From UBA8401 sp041665525 (GTDB lineage: Bacteria > Bacteroidota > Ignavibacteria > UBA10030 > UBA8401): 64,000 nt of DNA. Under the pieces are notes generated by a model. It searched no databases, was not told the origin of the DNA, and saw only the letters and a program-made list of their open reading frames with translations. Made by a program: the position numbers and the translations under genes. The DNA lies in assembly GCA_041665525.1 (NCBI GenBank), contig JBAYIS010000001.1, positions 186,001-250,000 of the forward strand. The letters run 5' to 3'. This document shows positions 25,993 to 34,489 of this stretch, piece after piece; the stretch's first letter is position 1, and each line of letters opens with the position of its first letter.

Positions 25993-27534
25993 ATGAGAAA
26001 GCAGTTTATCTCCTTTTTGGTGACAGTCGTGACGATATTGCACGGACAACAGTTGCCAAAAGACTTTGATGCCTATGTAGAAAAAGTTCTTGCAACTTTT
26101 AATGTCCCCGGTGTATCTGTCACCATCGTGAAAGACGGGAAAGCTGTATTGATGAAGGGATATGGTGTAAAGACCATTGGCACGAAAGACAAAGTGGACA
26201 GCAAAACAAATTTCAGCATTGCGTCCAACACAAAAGCATTTGTGGGAACATCGATCGGAATTCTTGTTGAAGAAGGAAAACTAAAATGGAATGATCGTGT
26301 CGTTGATCATCTTCCATGGTTTCAGCTTTCGGATCCGTACGTAACAAAAGAAATGCGCATCATCGATCTGTTGGTGCACCGCAGCGGCCTTGGCCTCGGC
26401 GCCGGAGATCTGCTCATCTGGCCTACCAATACATATAACCAAAAGGATGTTGTAAAACGGTTCAAGAATATTCCGCTGGCAACAAGTTTTCGGAGCACCT
26501 ATGCATATGATAATATTCTTTATCTTGTTGCTGGAGAATTGATTGAAGCAGTCAGCGGCATGCCGTGGGAGCAATTCGTGAAGACGAGAATCTATGACAA
26601 ACTCGGGATGGGCAACAGCACATTAACATTTGCTGATGCCGTGAAGAAAGGGAATGTTGCGACTCCGCATGCAGAAGTGCATGGCACTGTTCGTCCTGTT
26701 GCTGCATCTGACAGCACAAAAACGAATCCTGCCGCGACAGTAAACACCAATGCAGAAGATATTGCACAATGGATGATCTGCCAAATTGATTCTGGAAAAT
26801 TATCGGATGGATCAAAACTGTTTACAGCAAAAACCGCTCAGTATCTCTGGTCAGTTCAAACACCGCTGCCAGTAGAGAAAGTCGCAAAAGAACTGTCGCC
26901 AATTCAGCCAAATTTTGCCGGATACGGAGCCGGATTTTTCCTGAGGGATTATCGCGGGAAAAAACTGGTGTGGCATACCGGGGGCCTCAGCGGAATGGTT
27001 TCATTGGTTGCGATGATCCCGGAACTGCGAGTGGGTGTAGCAGTCTTCACAAACCAGGAAATGAGCGGTGCTTTTTATTCGATAGGATGGAGAGTACTGG
27101 ACCATTATCTCGGTACTCACTATGACTGGATAAATGCGTACAAAGCCATGAAGGAACGTGCTGATTCTATCAGCAAATCCGCCGATACAAAAACGATGGC
27201 CAAGCGCGACTCCATGTCGCAGCCGTCATTGTCCTTAAAGAACTATGAAGGAAAATACAATGATGCATGGTATGGAGACATTGACATAGAAACAAAAAAT
27301 GGAAAACTCTTTTTGCAATTGAAAGCAACCCCGGCATTAGGCGGTTTTCTGGAGCACTATCAATACAACACATTCATCGTACGCTGGAGCGATCCGGAAA
27401 TGCGCGCTGATGCTTTCATCACATTTTCTCTGAATCCTGACGGCAGTATCGAACATGCCAAAATGAAAGCGGTCTCACCATCGACCGATTTTAGTTTTGA
27501 TTTTCACGATCTTTTGTTGAAACCGGTAAAATGA
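25993..27534 (+). CDS. Secreted beta-lactamase-family serine hydrolase with C-terminal DUF3471-like domain
   Basis: This 513-residue protein has a signal peptide (cleavage near HGQQ), then a class C beta-lactamase-like domain with all three motifs: SNTK (Ser78-Lys81), YDN in YAYDNILYLVAG, and HTGG in WHTGGLSGMV. Residues about 415-510 form a small beta domain (YEGKYNDAWYGDIDIE) of the DUF3471 type that often ends such proteins. The group includes esterases and D-amino-acid peptidases, and a true beta-lactamase role is unlikely from context. In contrast to the serine hydrolase at 3238, its YxN motif is intact. A GGAGGGAAAG site precedes the ATG. Confidence 0.88.
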   Translation: MRKQFISFLVTVVTILHGQQLPKDFDAYVEKVLATFNVPGVSVTIVKDGKAVLMKGYGVKTIGTKDKVDSKTNFSIASNTKAFVGTSIGILVEEGKLKWNDRVVDHLPWFQLSDPYVTKEMRIIDLLVHRSGLGLGAGDLLIWPTNTYNQKDVVKRFKNIPLATSFRSTYAYDNILYLVAGELIEAVSGMPWEQFVKTRIYDKLGMGNSTLTFADAVKKGNVATPHAEVHGTVRPVAASDSTKTNPAATVNTNAEDIAQWMICQIDSGKLSDGSKLFTAKTAQYLWSVQTPLPVEKVAKELSPIQPNFAGYGAGFFLRDYRGKKLVWHTGGLSGMVSLVAMIPELRVGVAVFTNQEMSGAFYSIGWRVLDHYLGTHYDWINAYKAMKERADSISKSADTKTMAKRDSMSQPSLSLKNYEGKYNDAWYGDIDIETKNGKLFLQLKATPALGGFLEHYQYNTFIVRWSDPEMRADAFITFSLNPDGSIEHAKMKAVSPSTDFSFDFHDLLLKPVK

Positions 27535-27568
27535 AAAAATCACTCCCTGAACAAAAGGAGAATAGCGT

Positions 27569-28018
27569 ATGATTCCTGACCACTTTAGCGAGATTGCAAC
27601 TGCTATTCAACTGGCACTTGCCCCCGTCTTCCTTTTAACGGCCATTGCGGGAATGCTCGGAGTGATGGCAGGACGATTGAGCAGGATCATCGACCGGGGC
27701 CGTTTTCTTACCGAGGGAGGACGAACTGCCGTAGCGTCGGATAGTGATGTCGTTGAAGCAGAACTGCACATTTTGGAAAAGCGCCGGCATTTCACCAGCG
27801 TTGCAATCACAGCGTTCACCATTGCAGCATTATTGGTCTGCCTTGTCATCACCACACTTTTTCTTGAAGTGATGTTTTCCGTTCCGTTGCAGTGGGCTAT
27901 TGGTTTGCTTTTTTCATCCGCAACTCTGGTGCTAGTGATAGGGTTGACCTTTTTCCTGCGGGAAGTGCATCTGGCAACAACAACGATCCGCATCCGCAAA
28001 CCTCAGTTGAAACCATGA
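27569..28018 (+). CDS. DUF2721 membrane protein
   Basis: This 149-residue protein has three predicted transmembrane helices (about 11-35, 80-102, 106-130) and the conserved ALAPVFLLTAIAGMLGVMAGR and RLSRIIDR region of DUF2721 (quoted in two parts because it is continuous). A good AAGGAG site lies before the start. The family is widespread and without assigned function. It sits 34 nt after the serine hydrolase and 14 nt before the VF530 gene, so the three may be cotranscribed. Confidence 0.88.
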   Translation: MIPDHFSEIATAIQLALAPVFLLTAIAGMLGVMAGRLSRIIDRGRFLTEGGRTAVASDSDVVEAELHILEKRRHFTSVAITAFTIAALLVCLVITTLFLEVMFSVPLQWAIGLLFSSATLVLVIGLTFFLREVHLATTTIRIRKPQLKP

Positions 28019-28032
28019 ATAGCGCACATTGA

Positions 28033-28263
28033 ATGAGTAAAACTATGTCAACTCAACCCAACAATCCGCTCCATGGCGTAACATTGGAGATGATCCTGAA
28101 CCATCTTGTTGAGCATTTCGGTTGGGAAGAATTAGGGAAATGTATAAGAATCCGGTGTTTTACAGAGAACCCAAGTATCAAATCCAGTTTGAAATTCTTG
28201 CGCACAACTCCGTGGGCAAGGAAGAAAGTAGAAGAATTATATCTTGAAGTGATTCGGCAGTAG
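28033..28263 (+). CDS. VF530 family (DUF2132) DNA-binding-like protein
   Basis: This 76-residue protein matches the VF530/DUF2132 family over its whole length: NPLHGVTLEMILNHLVE, HFGWEELG, IRCFTENPSIKSSLKFLR and TPWARKKVEELYL. The family has a small alpha-helical fold with structural similarity to DNA-binding proteins, and its biological role is not settled. It is very well conserved here, so the assignment is strong. A perfect 12-bp palindrome (GTCCGTACGGAC) lies a few bases after the stop, but without a T-run. Confidence 0.92.
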   Translation: MSKTMSTQPNNPLHGVTLEMILNHLVEHFGWEELGKCIRIRCFTENPSIKSSLKFLRTTPWARKKVEELYLEVIRQ

Positions 28264-28425
28264 CGTTGTCCGTACGGACGCAAATCCGTGCAAATTATTC
28301 CCCCCAAACCGATTCATAAAACATTCTCGCCGCCACAATGATGTCACTCCCAAAGAGATACCTCTATTCCGACTAACATCGGATGTAACACTTTATTGAG
28401 AGAGACATCTGAAAAATTCACAATC

Positions 28426-28659
28426 AATGTCATTCCCCCAACGGGATCACTTCGTGACGAGGAGCAGAGCGACGAGTCCCGTCACGAAGTGATGGCTTCG
28501 CCAAAGGGATCCTCCAAAGGAGTCCTTCGGACCTTCGGGAGAATCTCGTTTTTTTTACCGAATTTACGGTCTGAGATTTCTCGCTTGCCCCTTTTGCCGA
28601 CACGAAGTGTTCCTTCGGAAAGGCATCCCCTCGGGAGGGGCTTCGCTCGAAATGACATT
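28426..28659. repeat. Intergenic palindromic (REP/MITE-like) repeat element
   Basis: This 234-bp block is bounded by 9-bp inverted ends (AATGTCATT at 28426-28434, AATGACATT at 28651-28659). Inside are a perfect 14-bp inverted repeat (ATCACTTCGTGACG at 28446-28459, complement at 28480-28493) and several short hairpins with TTCG or AA loops (CTCCAAAGGAG, GTCCTTCGGAC, CCCCTCGGGAGGGG). The TTTCGAGCGAAG-type ends resemble dispersed intergenic repeats seen in many Bacteroidota genomes. It fills most of the 518-nt gap between two genes and encodes nothing convincing. Confidence 0.65.
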
Positions 28660-28753
28660 AGAACGATAATATTTCAGAGGTCTCTGAGAATGAATAAAAA
28701 GAACGATGAAACCACCGTTCCTGTTACGATAAAAATGATTACTCAATATCAAC

Positions 28754-28769
28754 CCGGTCACCTGACCGG
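28754..28769 (-). terminator. Near-palindrome after the GcvH-like gene
   Basis: CCGGTCA and TGACCGG (7 bp, 2-nt centre) lie 12 nt beyond the stop of the last minus-strand gene of the redox operon. The T-run is poor, so this may be a terminator or simply a palindromic site. Confidence 0.3.
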
Positions 28770-28781
28770 ATCATAATATTT

Positions 28782-29618
28782 TCAAGCCTCAAGAAACATC
28801 TGTCCTAACACGCTATCCCAATCAGCTTTCGGGAAATGCCGGTGAAAATCGGGGACAAGTTCGCCGCCATCGGCAAGTGTTACGCCGATGCCGCTTGTAG
28901 CAAATGAAATCTGCAGCCGTTCCATCTCTCGCAGGATCCAGTTCGGCACCTCGTTGCCTTTCAATAGATGTGTTGTCGCTTTCTCTGGATCATTCGCTTT
29001 GATCTTTAAATACCAACCTTTTTCACTATCACCATGCTCAATCACTTCACCATCGATGGGGGAAAGTATGCGAATGTTCGTGTTCGGCTTTTTTACCAGC
29101 ATCCCTTTCCCATTTACCGATAATCGGGAACCGACTGGCGGCAGTTCAATGGAATACGGTTTACCGATGATACGTGTGCCAAAATCATCTATACCGACCT
29201 TGAATGTACCGTCATCTTCGCGCTGGACCCATGTATGGCCGCGGTGATAGAGCCTGTAGGGAGGCATAGTGAATCCATAAACTTCAAACTGCAGCATAGG
29301 AGCTTTTGTCTGCCGTTTGCTCAGAACAGGGTGCTGAGTGCAGGAGCGGCAATCGAATTCATGATCGCAAACACGGTGCTTTACATCGCCGCTTAATTCA
29401 TGTCTGCAGGTTTTCATGGAGGGGGGAAGATCTTCGAAATCCGAATGCCATTGAATCGCTTCAGTTTTTTGCAGCACTTCTGCCATTTTCGTTCGCCGCA
29501 TCGCAACAATCACTGTGGCAACAATCGTAACAAAAATGGAAAAAAAGATTAGAAGGAAAATAACATGGAACGGTGTCCAGTGAAATTCATAAACCCATGG
29601 TAGCATGATTGACTCCAA
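28782..29618 (-). CDS. Membrane-anchored GcvH-like protein without the lipoyl lysine
   Basis: This 278-residue protein has an N-terminal transmembrane helix (about 18-40), a four-cysteine cluster (Cys71, Cys84, Cys90, Cys93; CDHEFDCRSC), and a glycine-cleavage-H-like barrel (about 125-215: HRGHTWV, VGIDDFGTRIIG, SPIDGEVIEHGD). An ungapped alignment with GcvH puts Asn179 where the lipoylated Lys should be; Lys176 and Lys177 lie nearby. A motif GVTLADGG (245-252) follows and recurs in two other proteins of this operon. There are no glycine cleavage genes around; it closes the quinone-oxidoreductase operon, 12 nt after the NrfD-like gene. An accessory or assembly role for that complex is my inference. 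Confidence 0.8.
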   Translation of the reverse strand: MESIMLPWVYEFHWTPFHVIFLLIFFSIFVTIVATVIVAMRRTKMAEVLQKTEAIQWHSDFEDLPPSMKTCRHELSGDVKHRVCDHEFDCRSCTQHPVLSKRQTKAPMLQFEVYGFTMPPYRLYHRGHTWVQREDDGTFKVGIDDFGTRIIGKPYSIELPPVGSRLSVNGKGMLVKKPNTNIRILSPIDGEVIEHGDSEKGWYLKIKANDPEKATTHLLKGNEVPNWILREMERLQISFATSGIGVTLADGGELVPDFHRHFPKADWDSVLGQMFLEA

Positions 29619-29630
29619 TACAGTTAGTAA

Positions 29631-30971
29631 TTACAATTTTGAAGAGGCGAATTTGTTCCGTAACTGTGTGACAAATTTCGGCTGCCAGAATGATGTTGTC
29701 TTCCCGGTTCTTGCGAACTCCTGCATGGAAAGTTCACCGTTCAATTGATTGAGTTCTTTTTCCTGCGGGAACAGTGTTGCATACCGGAATGTGACAGAAT
29801 ACAGTATCATCCCATAGGCGACAACAAAAAGGAACGTAGCAACTTCTTCCCAGCTCGGCGAATACGTCAGAAAATCGTCGAACGGAAGTGTCGGCAAAGC
29901 CAGCGTCTGGATCGTCATAACGAAGCGATTGAGCATGATTCCGCAGCAAACAAGGAAACCTGCGCCGAACAGGAACCTGCGCTGTTCGCGCAGCCTGCTG
30001 CTGAGGAGCACCAATGCCGGCAATAATCCGAAAGTGACAATCTCAGTGAACAGTATCCACGAACCGAACGATTGTGTTGCATAGAATTCGAATGCCGGGA
30101 AACCGTTTCCGGGAGACGTACTGTTAATCCAGATGAGCGTATCGATAGATTTCAATAACACGTACGCTATCAGCATGATACCAGAAACTTTACCGAGGAA
30201 TTTATAGACTTCCGGCTTTACCAGATTTTTTCGTGTGATCTTTTCCACCAACCAGGTGGTCAACATAATAAAACTCGGGCCTGCCGCTGCCGCGGAAATA
30301 ACAAACAGAAAGAATGTGGACGGCCAGATCCCCAATTCTTCCCGAAACGCGAACGGCCGCCCCCGCAGCACACCGAACAATCCGCCAAGCGAACCCTGAT
30401 GGAAGAATGAAAGGAATGTTCCGATCCCTGCCAGAACCGGCATCAATTTGTGCAGTTCGAATTCGAAAACGAGAAACTTCGGAATCTGTCGCAGCTGACG
30501 GTTCTTCAACACGATCGGGATATATTCTATCAGCAGAACAATCAGATAACAGGTCAGGCAGAATGTCACTTCGGTCAGCATTGAATGGGTGTTCGGATGC
30601 CAGAAGGTAAACCATGCCCGCAGTGGCTGTCCAACATCCACCATCAATACAAGTACGGCACCGCTGTAGCAAATCAATCCAATCACTACGGCGCTGTTAA
30701 TCACCGCTTTGAGTTCTTTTCTTCGGAGTATGTACAGAAGGAAACCGGTAAAAAATGCTCCGGCTCCAAGTGCGATCACCGTCAGGTCGAGGAAGATCCA
30801 GATACCGAATGCGAAACGGTTGTCCATATTCGTGTGGAACAATCCTTCGGCAAGACAAAGATAAATAGCATAGAGACCGAGCGAAAGAAGTGCCGTCCAG
30901 GGGATGAGCCACAGGAGAAATGCGCCGAATGACGTTCGCTGCAATCCGCGGGGGATGAGAAACTTATCCAT
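29631..30971 (-). CDS. NrfD/PsrC/QrcD-like integral membrane quinone-interacting subunit
   Basis: This 446-residue protein has about ten hydrophobic helices and the NrfD-family segments WFTFWHPNTHSML, LSFFHQGSLGGLFG and RPFAFREELGIWPSTF (quoted in pieces). NrfD-type subunits bind quinone and pair with a four-cluster FeS protein; in QrcD and ActC/ActF they form the membrane core. Its start overlaps the end of the FeS gene by 8 nt. Together with the cytochrome, molybdopterin-family and FeS genes upstream it forms a Qrc-like set. Confidence 0.92.
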   Translation of the reverse strand: MDKFLIPRGLQRTSFGAFLLWLIPWTALLSLGLYAIYLCLAEGLFHTNMDNRFAFGIWIFLDLTVIALGAGAFFTGFLLYILRRKELKAVINSAVVIGLICYSGAVLVLMVDVGQPLRAWFTFWHPNTHSMLTEVTFCLTCYLIVLLIEYIPIVLKNRQLRQIPKFLVFEFELHKLMPVLAGIGTFLSFFHQGSLGGLFGVLRGRPFAFREELGIWPSTFFLFVISAAAAGPSFIMLTTWLVEKITRKNLVKPEVYKFLGKVSGIMLIAYVLLKSIDTLIWINSTSPGNGFPAFEFYATQSFGSWILFTEIVTFGLLPALVLLSSRLREQRRFLFGAGFLVCCGIMLNRFVMTIQTLALPTLPFDDFLTYSPSWEEVATFLFVVAYGMILYSVTFRYATLFPQEKELNQLNGELSMQEFARTGKTTSFWQPKFVTQLRNKFASSKL

Positions 30972-31737
30972 GGAATTCCTCCTGGTGTGAACGAGTTAAT
31001 GATTTTTCTGCCATTGCGCGGACCCATTTCTTTGCTGAATGATAATAGACTTTCGGTTCAGTCCCGAGGCGTGAGAGAAACCGGAATGAATTTTCGTCCC
31101 TCGCGGCCTGTGCAACCGGGCTCGTCGTGTCATTGAGATCGCCGAACGTTATTGCTTTGTTTGAGCAGGATTCAACGCATGCCGGTACGTAGTCAACAGG
31201 ATCGATCTCGCGGCTTCCCTGTGACGCTGCTTTTTGTTTTGCTGCATGCAGCCGGCCGTGACAGAAATTACATTTTTCAACCACACCGCGCATTCTGGGA
31301 GCAACATCAGGATTCAGTTGCTGTTTCATCCCTTCTGTCCATTCAGGATCCCACCAATTGAAATATCGTGCATGATACGGACATGCCGTCATGCAATACC
31401 GGCAGCCAAGGCAGCGCTGTGGCACCTGACCGACGATCCCGGTCGATGGATCGATATCCACCGCGTTTTGAGGACACACGGTCATGCAGGGTGTTTCTTT
31501 TTCGCATTGCTGACAAAACATTGGTACAAAAACCGATTCACTTTTTGGGAATTGCTCGCCGTTGGAAACAGTGGAAATATTCAACCAGGTAAGGCCGTTT
31601 CGTTTATTCATTTTTTCCAGTGCGGGAGGGATGTTATTTTCCACCGCGCAGGCAACGGTGCACGCTCCGCATCCGTTGCATTTATCGAGGTCGATGACCA
31701 TCCCGAACTTATATACTTTTTCAATCGTCGTTTCCAT
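30964..31737 (-). CDS. Four-cluster ferredoxin-type subunit, PsrB/QrcC-like
   Basis: This 257-residue protein has the cysteine pattern of the DmsB/PsrB/NrfC family: CNGCGACTVAC, a CQQCEKETPCMTVCP group, CLGCRYCMTACP, and a fourth group in CNFCHGR with the later CVESCSNKA. It therefore should carry four cubane clusters, or three cubanes and one [3Fe-4S]. There is no signal peptide, so it would be exported with the TAT-dependent partner or face the membrane complex. It relays electrons between the cytochrome/molybdopterin-family side and the NrfD-like quinone site. It begins 3 nt after the preceding gene ends. Confidence 0.93.
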   Translation of the reverse strand: METTIEKVYKFGMVIDLDKCNGCGACTVACAVENNIPPALEKMNKRNGLTWLNISTVSNGEQFPKSESVFVPMFCQQCEKETPCMTVCPQNAVDIDPSTGIVGQVPQRCLGCRYCMTACPYHARYFNWWDPEWTEGMKQQLNPDVAPRMRGVVEKCNFCHGRLHAAKQKAASQGSREIDPVDYVPACVESCSNKAITFGDLNDTTSPVAQAARDENSFRFLSRLGTEPKVYYHSAKKWVRAMAEKSLTRSHQEEFHG

Positions 31738-31740
31738 CTG

Positions 31741-33855
31741 TTACACCTTCAGAAGTTTTGCGGTAGTGATTCTCCAGGTTCCGTCGTTGGTGACTTCACA
31801 GAGATTTAAAATATTACTTCCAGCCGGATGGGCTGGTGTTTCGATCCCGTTCAAAAGCGGCGCGATAGATGCCTCGATCACACCGGGCCGGATCGTCGGA
31901 TCAATTTTCACATGTACTTTCATCGTGCCGTTGACAGTAGAAAGTTCAGCCTCGTCATCTTTCGAAAGTCCGTATTGTATCGCTGTTGTCGGATTTATCG
32001 ACACTGTTCCGTTTATCGCACGCAGTTCTGTTTCTTGAAATACTTTGCTCAAGATTGGCGAAACCTGCGCCGAGGCAGTGGCGCCGCGCCAGCCGTAGGC
32101 AATCATTGGAAGTTCCATCCCTTGTACAGGGACGTTCACTGCAGAGAGTCCGATGGTGTATGATCGTTGGGAGTGTTGCTGCGTTTTCTCATCGATCCAT
32201 ACTGCGCCTTCTGTCAGTTTAGTCCAAAAATCATCTGCCGTTGCAATCTCGCGGACTTGGAGTGTGCTATTGTCCGAAGCAATATGCAAAGTCCCGCGTT
32301 TGTGTGAATAGAGTGCGGCAGATTTTTGTTTGATCAGTTCTTCCATTGGAGGGATTTCCAATTGGACATTTAACGCTGTTGCCAGAAGACGAATGACATC
32401 CGCTGGTTCAGTTGTTTCCTCCTGTTTTTTTAGGAGAGGTGTTGAAATAGCGAATGTTCCGACAGGGTGTCCGGGCGGTGTAGGAATATCTTGCAAAGAT
32501 TCGAAAAGTGCCGGCGCGGGAATGAGAAAATCAGAATGTGCGGAAATCTCATTTAGTATAGGGGAAAGGCTCAGGATACTTCCTCCATTTAGAAGCATCT
32601 TCTTTTGGATCAATGTCCAAGGGAGTGCATATCCGGAGTCAACACTGTCAACAATCAGCACTTCGATGGAATGATCGGGAATATTTGCCCAATGCAGTGG
32701 TTCAGAATTAATTTCATAACCCGGAACATCTCTTCGAGAAATGATTCCGCCGGATTTCCCGACATTTCCGAGTAGGATGTTCAATGCAGTAATGGATTTA
32801 TCGGTTTCACTATCGAACGGACCGCCGCCGGGATCTGCGCCGCTCAGCACGATTGGATGGTGCGACGAAGCAAGCGCCCTTGCGGTCTTTATAATTCTGT
32901 CAGATTCGATGCCGGTTATTTGAGATACTTTTTCTGGTGTAAATTCATTCGTTATCGCAACATATGCTTTATAATCAGACATAGAACGGATGACCTGTGC
33001 CGGAACCATTTTCTCTTGAATCATGATATTGGCGATTCCCAGTGCCAGGAATTTTTCCATTCCGGGAATAATCGGCAGCCACTCAGTGGATTGCATTGCT
33101 GTACGCGAGTACCGGCTGTCAACCTGGATCACTTTCGTTGTTCCTGCATTATGTAAAGCGGTTAACCTGCCCGGTGTCCCCCAATTGTCGAATATCGGAG
33201 CGCCAAAGGAAAGGATCAGATCGGCATTTTCAAGATCGAAACCATAGGAATATTTTTCTCCGCTCGTCATTGCTTTAAGAGTATTTACTGTTACTGCTTC
33301 TACCGACGGAGAATTGAGATAAATTCCATTCGGGATTGAGTTCAGGAATTCTCTATACACGTGAGAGATTGCACGGCCCGGTTGTTGATCCAGGATGACA
33401 ACACTTCCGTGCGATGCTGCAATGTGTTCAGCTGTTGCACTCACAGCAGTCTGAAGAGAAACTGCAGACAGAGTAGCTTCGGATCCCTTCCCGGTGAATG
33501 TATGCGGATGGACGATCCGTAATGGATGGTGCGCCATGTGATGTGCTGCAAGTCCGCGCGTGCAGACGGTGCCTTGAGAAACCGGATGTCCCGATATTCC
33601 GGTGATAGCAAATGGGAATCCTGATACACAGCGTGCGGTAATTCCGCAGCCGCCGGAACAGAGTGAACAATGGGAAAAGATGTTTGTGATTGGACCATGC
33701 GCCAGTTTCGGAGTAAGTCCCCAGTTTTGTGTCCAAATAGATGAATCATCAAGCAATTTCCAGGGGAGCGGGGAAAATAGTAAACCAAGAATGCCGCCGC
33801 CGGTAAATTTTAAGATATCTCTTCGTGTAAGTGTCTTTGCCATAGTCGTTTTCAA
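31741..33855 (-). CDS. Molybdopterin-oxidoreductase family subunit, QrcB-like, TAT-exported
   Basis: This 704-residue protein has a twin-arginine signal (LTRRDILKFTGGG) and a hydrophobic stretch, then a [4Fe-4S] site (CSLCSGGCGITARC and a later CTRG) and the molybdopterin-family fold. The length and company (multiheme cytochrome, FeS protein, NrfD-like) match QrcB of the quinone reductase complex, a family in which the fold is kept although the cofactor can be lost. I cannot tell from the sequence whether Mo or W is bound. Met5 is an alternative start. It acts outside the cytoplasmic membrane, between cytochrome and quinone pool. Confidence 0.85.
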   Translation of the reverse strand: MKTTMAKTLTRRDILKFTGGGILGLLFSPLPWKLLDDSSIWTQNWGLTPKLAHGPITNIFSHCSLCSGGCGITARCVSGFPFAITGISGHPVSQGTVCTRGLAAHHMAHHPLRIVHPHTFTGKGSEATLSAVSLQTAVSATAEHIAASHGSVVILDQQPGRAISHVYREFLNSIPNGIYLNSPSVEAVTVNTLKAMTSGEKYSYGFDLENADLILSFGAPIFDNWGTPGRLTALHNAGTTKVIQVDSRYSRTAMQSTEWLPIIPGMEKFLALGIANIMIQEKMVPAQVIRSMSDYKAYVAITNEFTPEKVSQITGIESDRIIKTARALASSHHPIVLSGADPGGGPFDSETDKSITALNILLGNVGKSGGIISRRDVPGYEINSEPLHWANIPDHSIEVLIVDSVDSGYALPWTLIQKKMLLNGGSILSLSPILNEISAHSDFLIPAPALFESLQDIPTPPGHPVGTFAISTPLLKKQEETTEPADVIRLLATALNVQLEIPPMEELIKQKSAALYSHKRGTLHIASDNSTLQVREIATADDFWTKLTEGAVWIDEKTQQHSQRSYTIGLSAVNVPVQGMELPMIAYGWRGATASAQVSPILSKVFQETELRAINGTVSINPTTAIQYGLSKDDEAELSTVNGTMKVHVKIDPTIRPGVIEASIAPLLNGIETPAHPAGSNILNLCEVTNDGTWRITTAKLLKV

Positions 33856-33907
33856 AAGTTAGATTAACACTCTGGTAATTGAAGTGAATACATCGGCATC
33901 GGTGCGA

Positions 33908-34489
33908 TTATTTGTGGCAGGCAACGCAACCGTCACGCCTGCCGTTGTCGCCGTGACATCGTACGCATTTGTCCATCTTCATCCCTTCCCAGGTCGTAGA
34001 AGAAATACCCGAGATGCCTGCACCCCAGATATCTCTGCTGTATCCGGAGATGCGGTTCGTTTGATGCAGTCGCAGCACTTCGGTCGCCCCGTGGTCGCCA
34101 TGACACTCTTCGCATTTCATCTCACCAAGTGTTACATGCGGTGCATGAGGGAAAAACGCATTGTCCGGTTGACGGGAATACACGAACCACGGTATCTCTT
34201 TATTGGGAGTGATATAATCATCGACAAGCCGTTTTTCGTTCTCTGTTTCCCCCAGCGGGGAAGCATGGCACTCCGCACATTTTGCGACGACAGGAATACC
34301 TTGAAATCGTCCCAGTTCATTGGTCTGGTGACAATCTTCGCACGCCATTCCTCCTTGTTCTCCCGTGTGTACCAGATGGTTGAATTGTAACGGCTGTTCG
34401 TTGGAATAATATAATGCAAATGGAAAGGCATACCATCCGATGAACGATCCGAACAGTATGCCTGCAATAAAGATGATTTTCGATTTCAT
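33908..34489 (-). CDS. Membrane-anchored pentaheme cytochrome c, QrcA-like
   Basis: This 193-residue protein has an N-terminal anchor helix (about 5-25) and five CxxCH heme sites, with first cysteines at 50, 71, 126, 175 and 188; the last (CVACHK) is the very C-terminus. Free histidines (FNHLVH, HAPH) could be distal ligands as in cytochrome c3/c7 proteins. QrcA proteins are similar in size with six hemes, so this looks like the electron entry or exit subunit of the complex. It overlaps the upstream GcvH-like gene by 4 nt (ATGA). Confidence 0.92.
   Translation of the reverse strand: MKSKIIFIAGILFGSFIGWYAFPFALYYSNEQPLQFNHLVHTGEQGGMACEDCHQTNELGRFQGIPVVAKCAECHASPLGETENEKRLVDDYITPNKEIPWFVYSRQPDNAFFPHAPHVTLGEMKCEECHGDHGATEVLRLHQTNRISGYSRDIWGAGISGISSTTWEGMKMDKCVRCHGDNGRRDGCVACHK

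Noticed and set aside
28396..28776. 126-residue plus-strand ORF
   Set aside because: It lies across the palindromic repeat element and has arginine/proline-rich composition expected from such repeats.
28782..29618. Glycine cleavage H protein (gcvH)
   Set aside because: Although the barrel matches, the lipoyl lysine is replaced by Asn179, there is a membrane anchor, and no gcvT or gcvP lies nearby.
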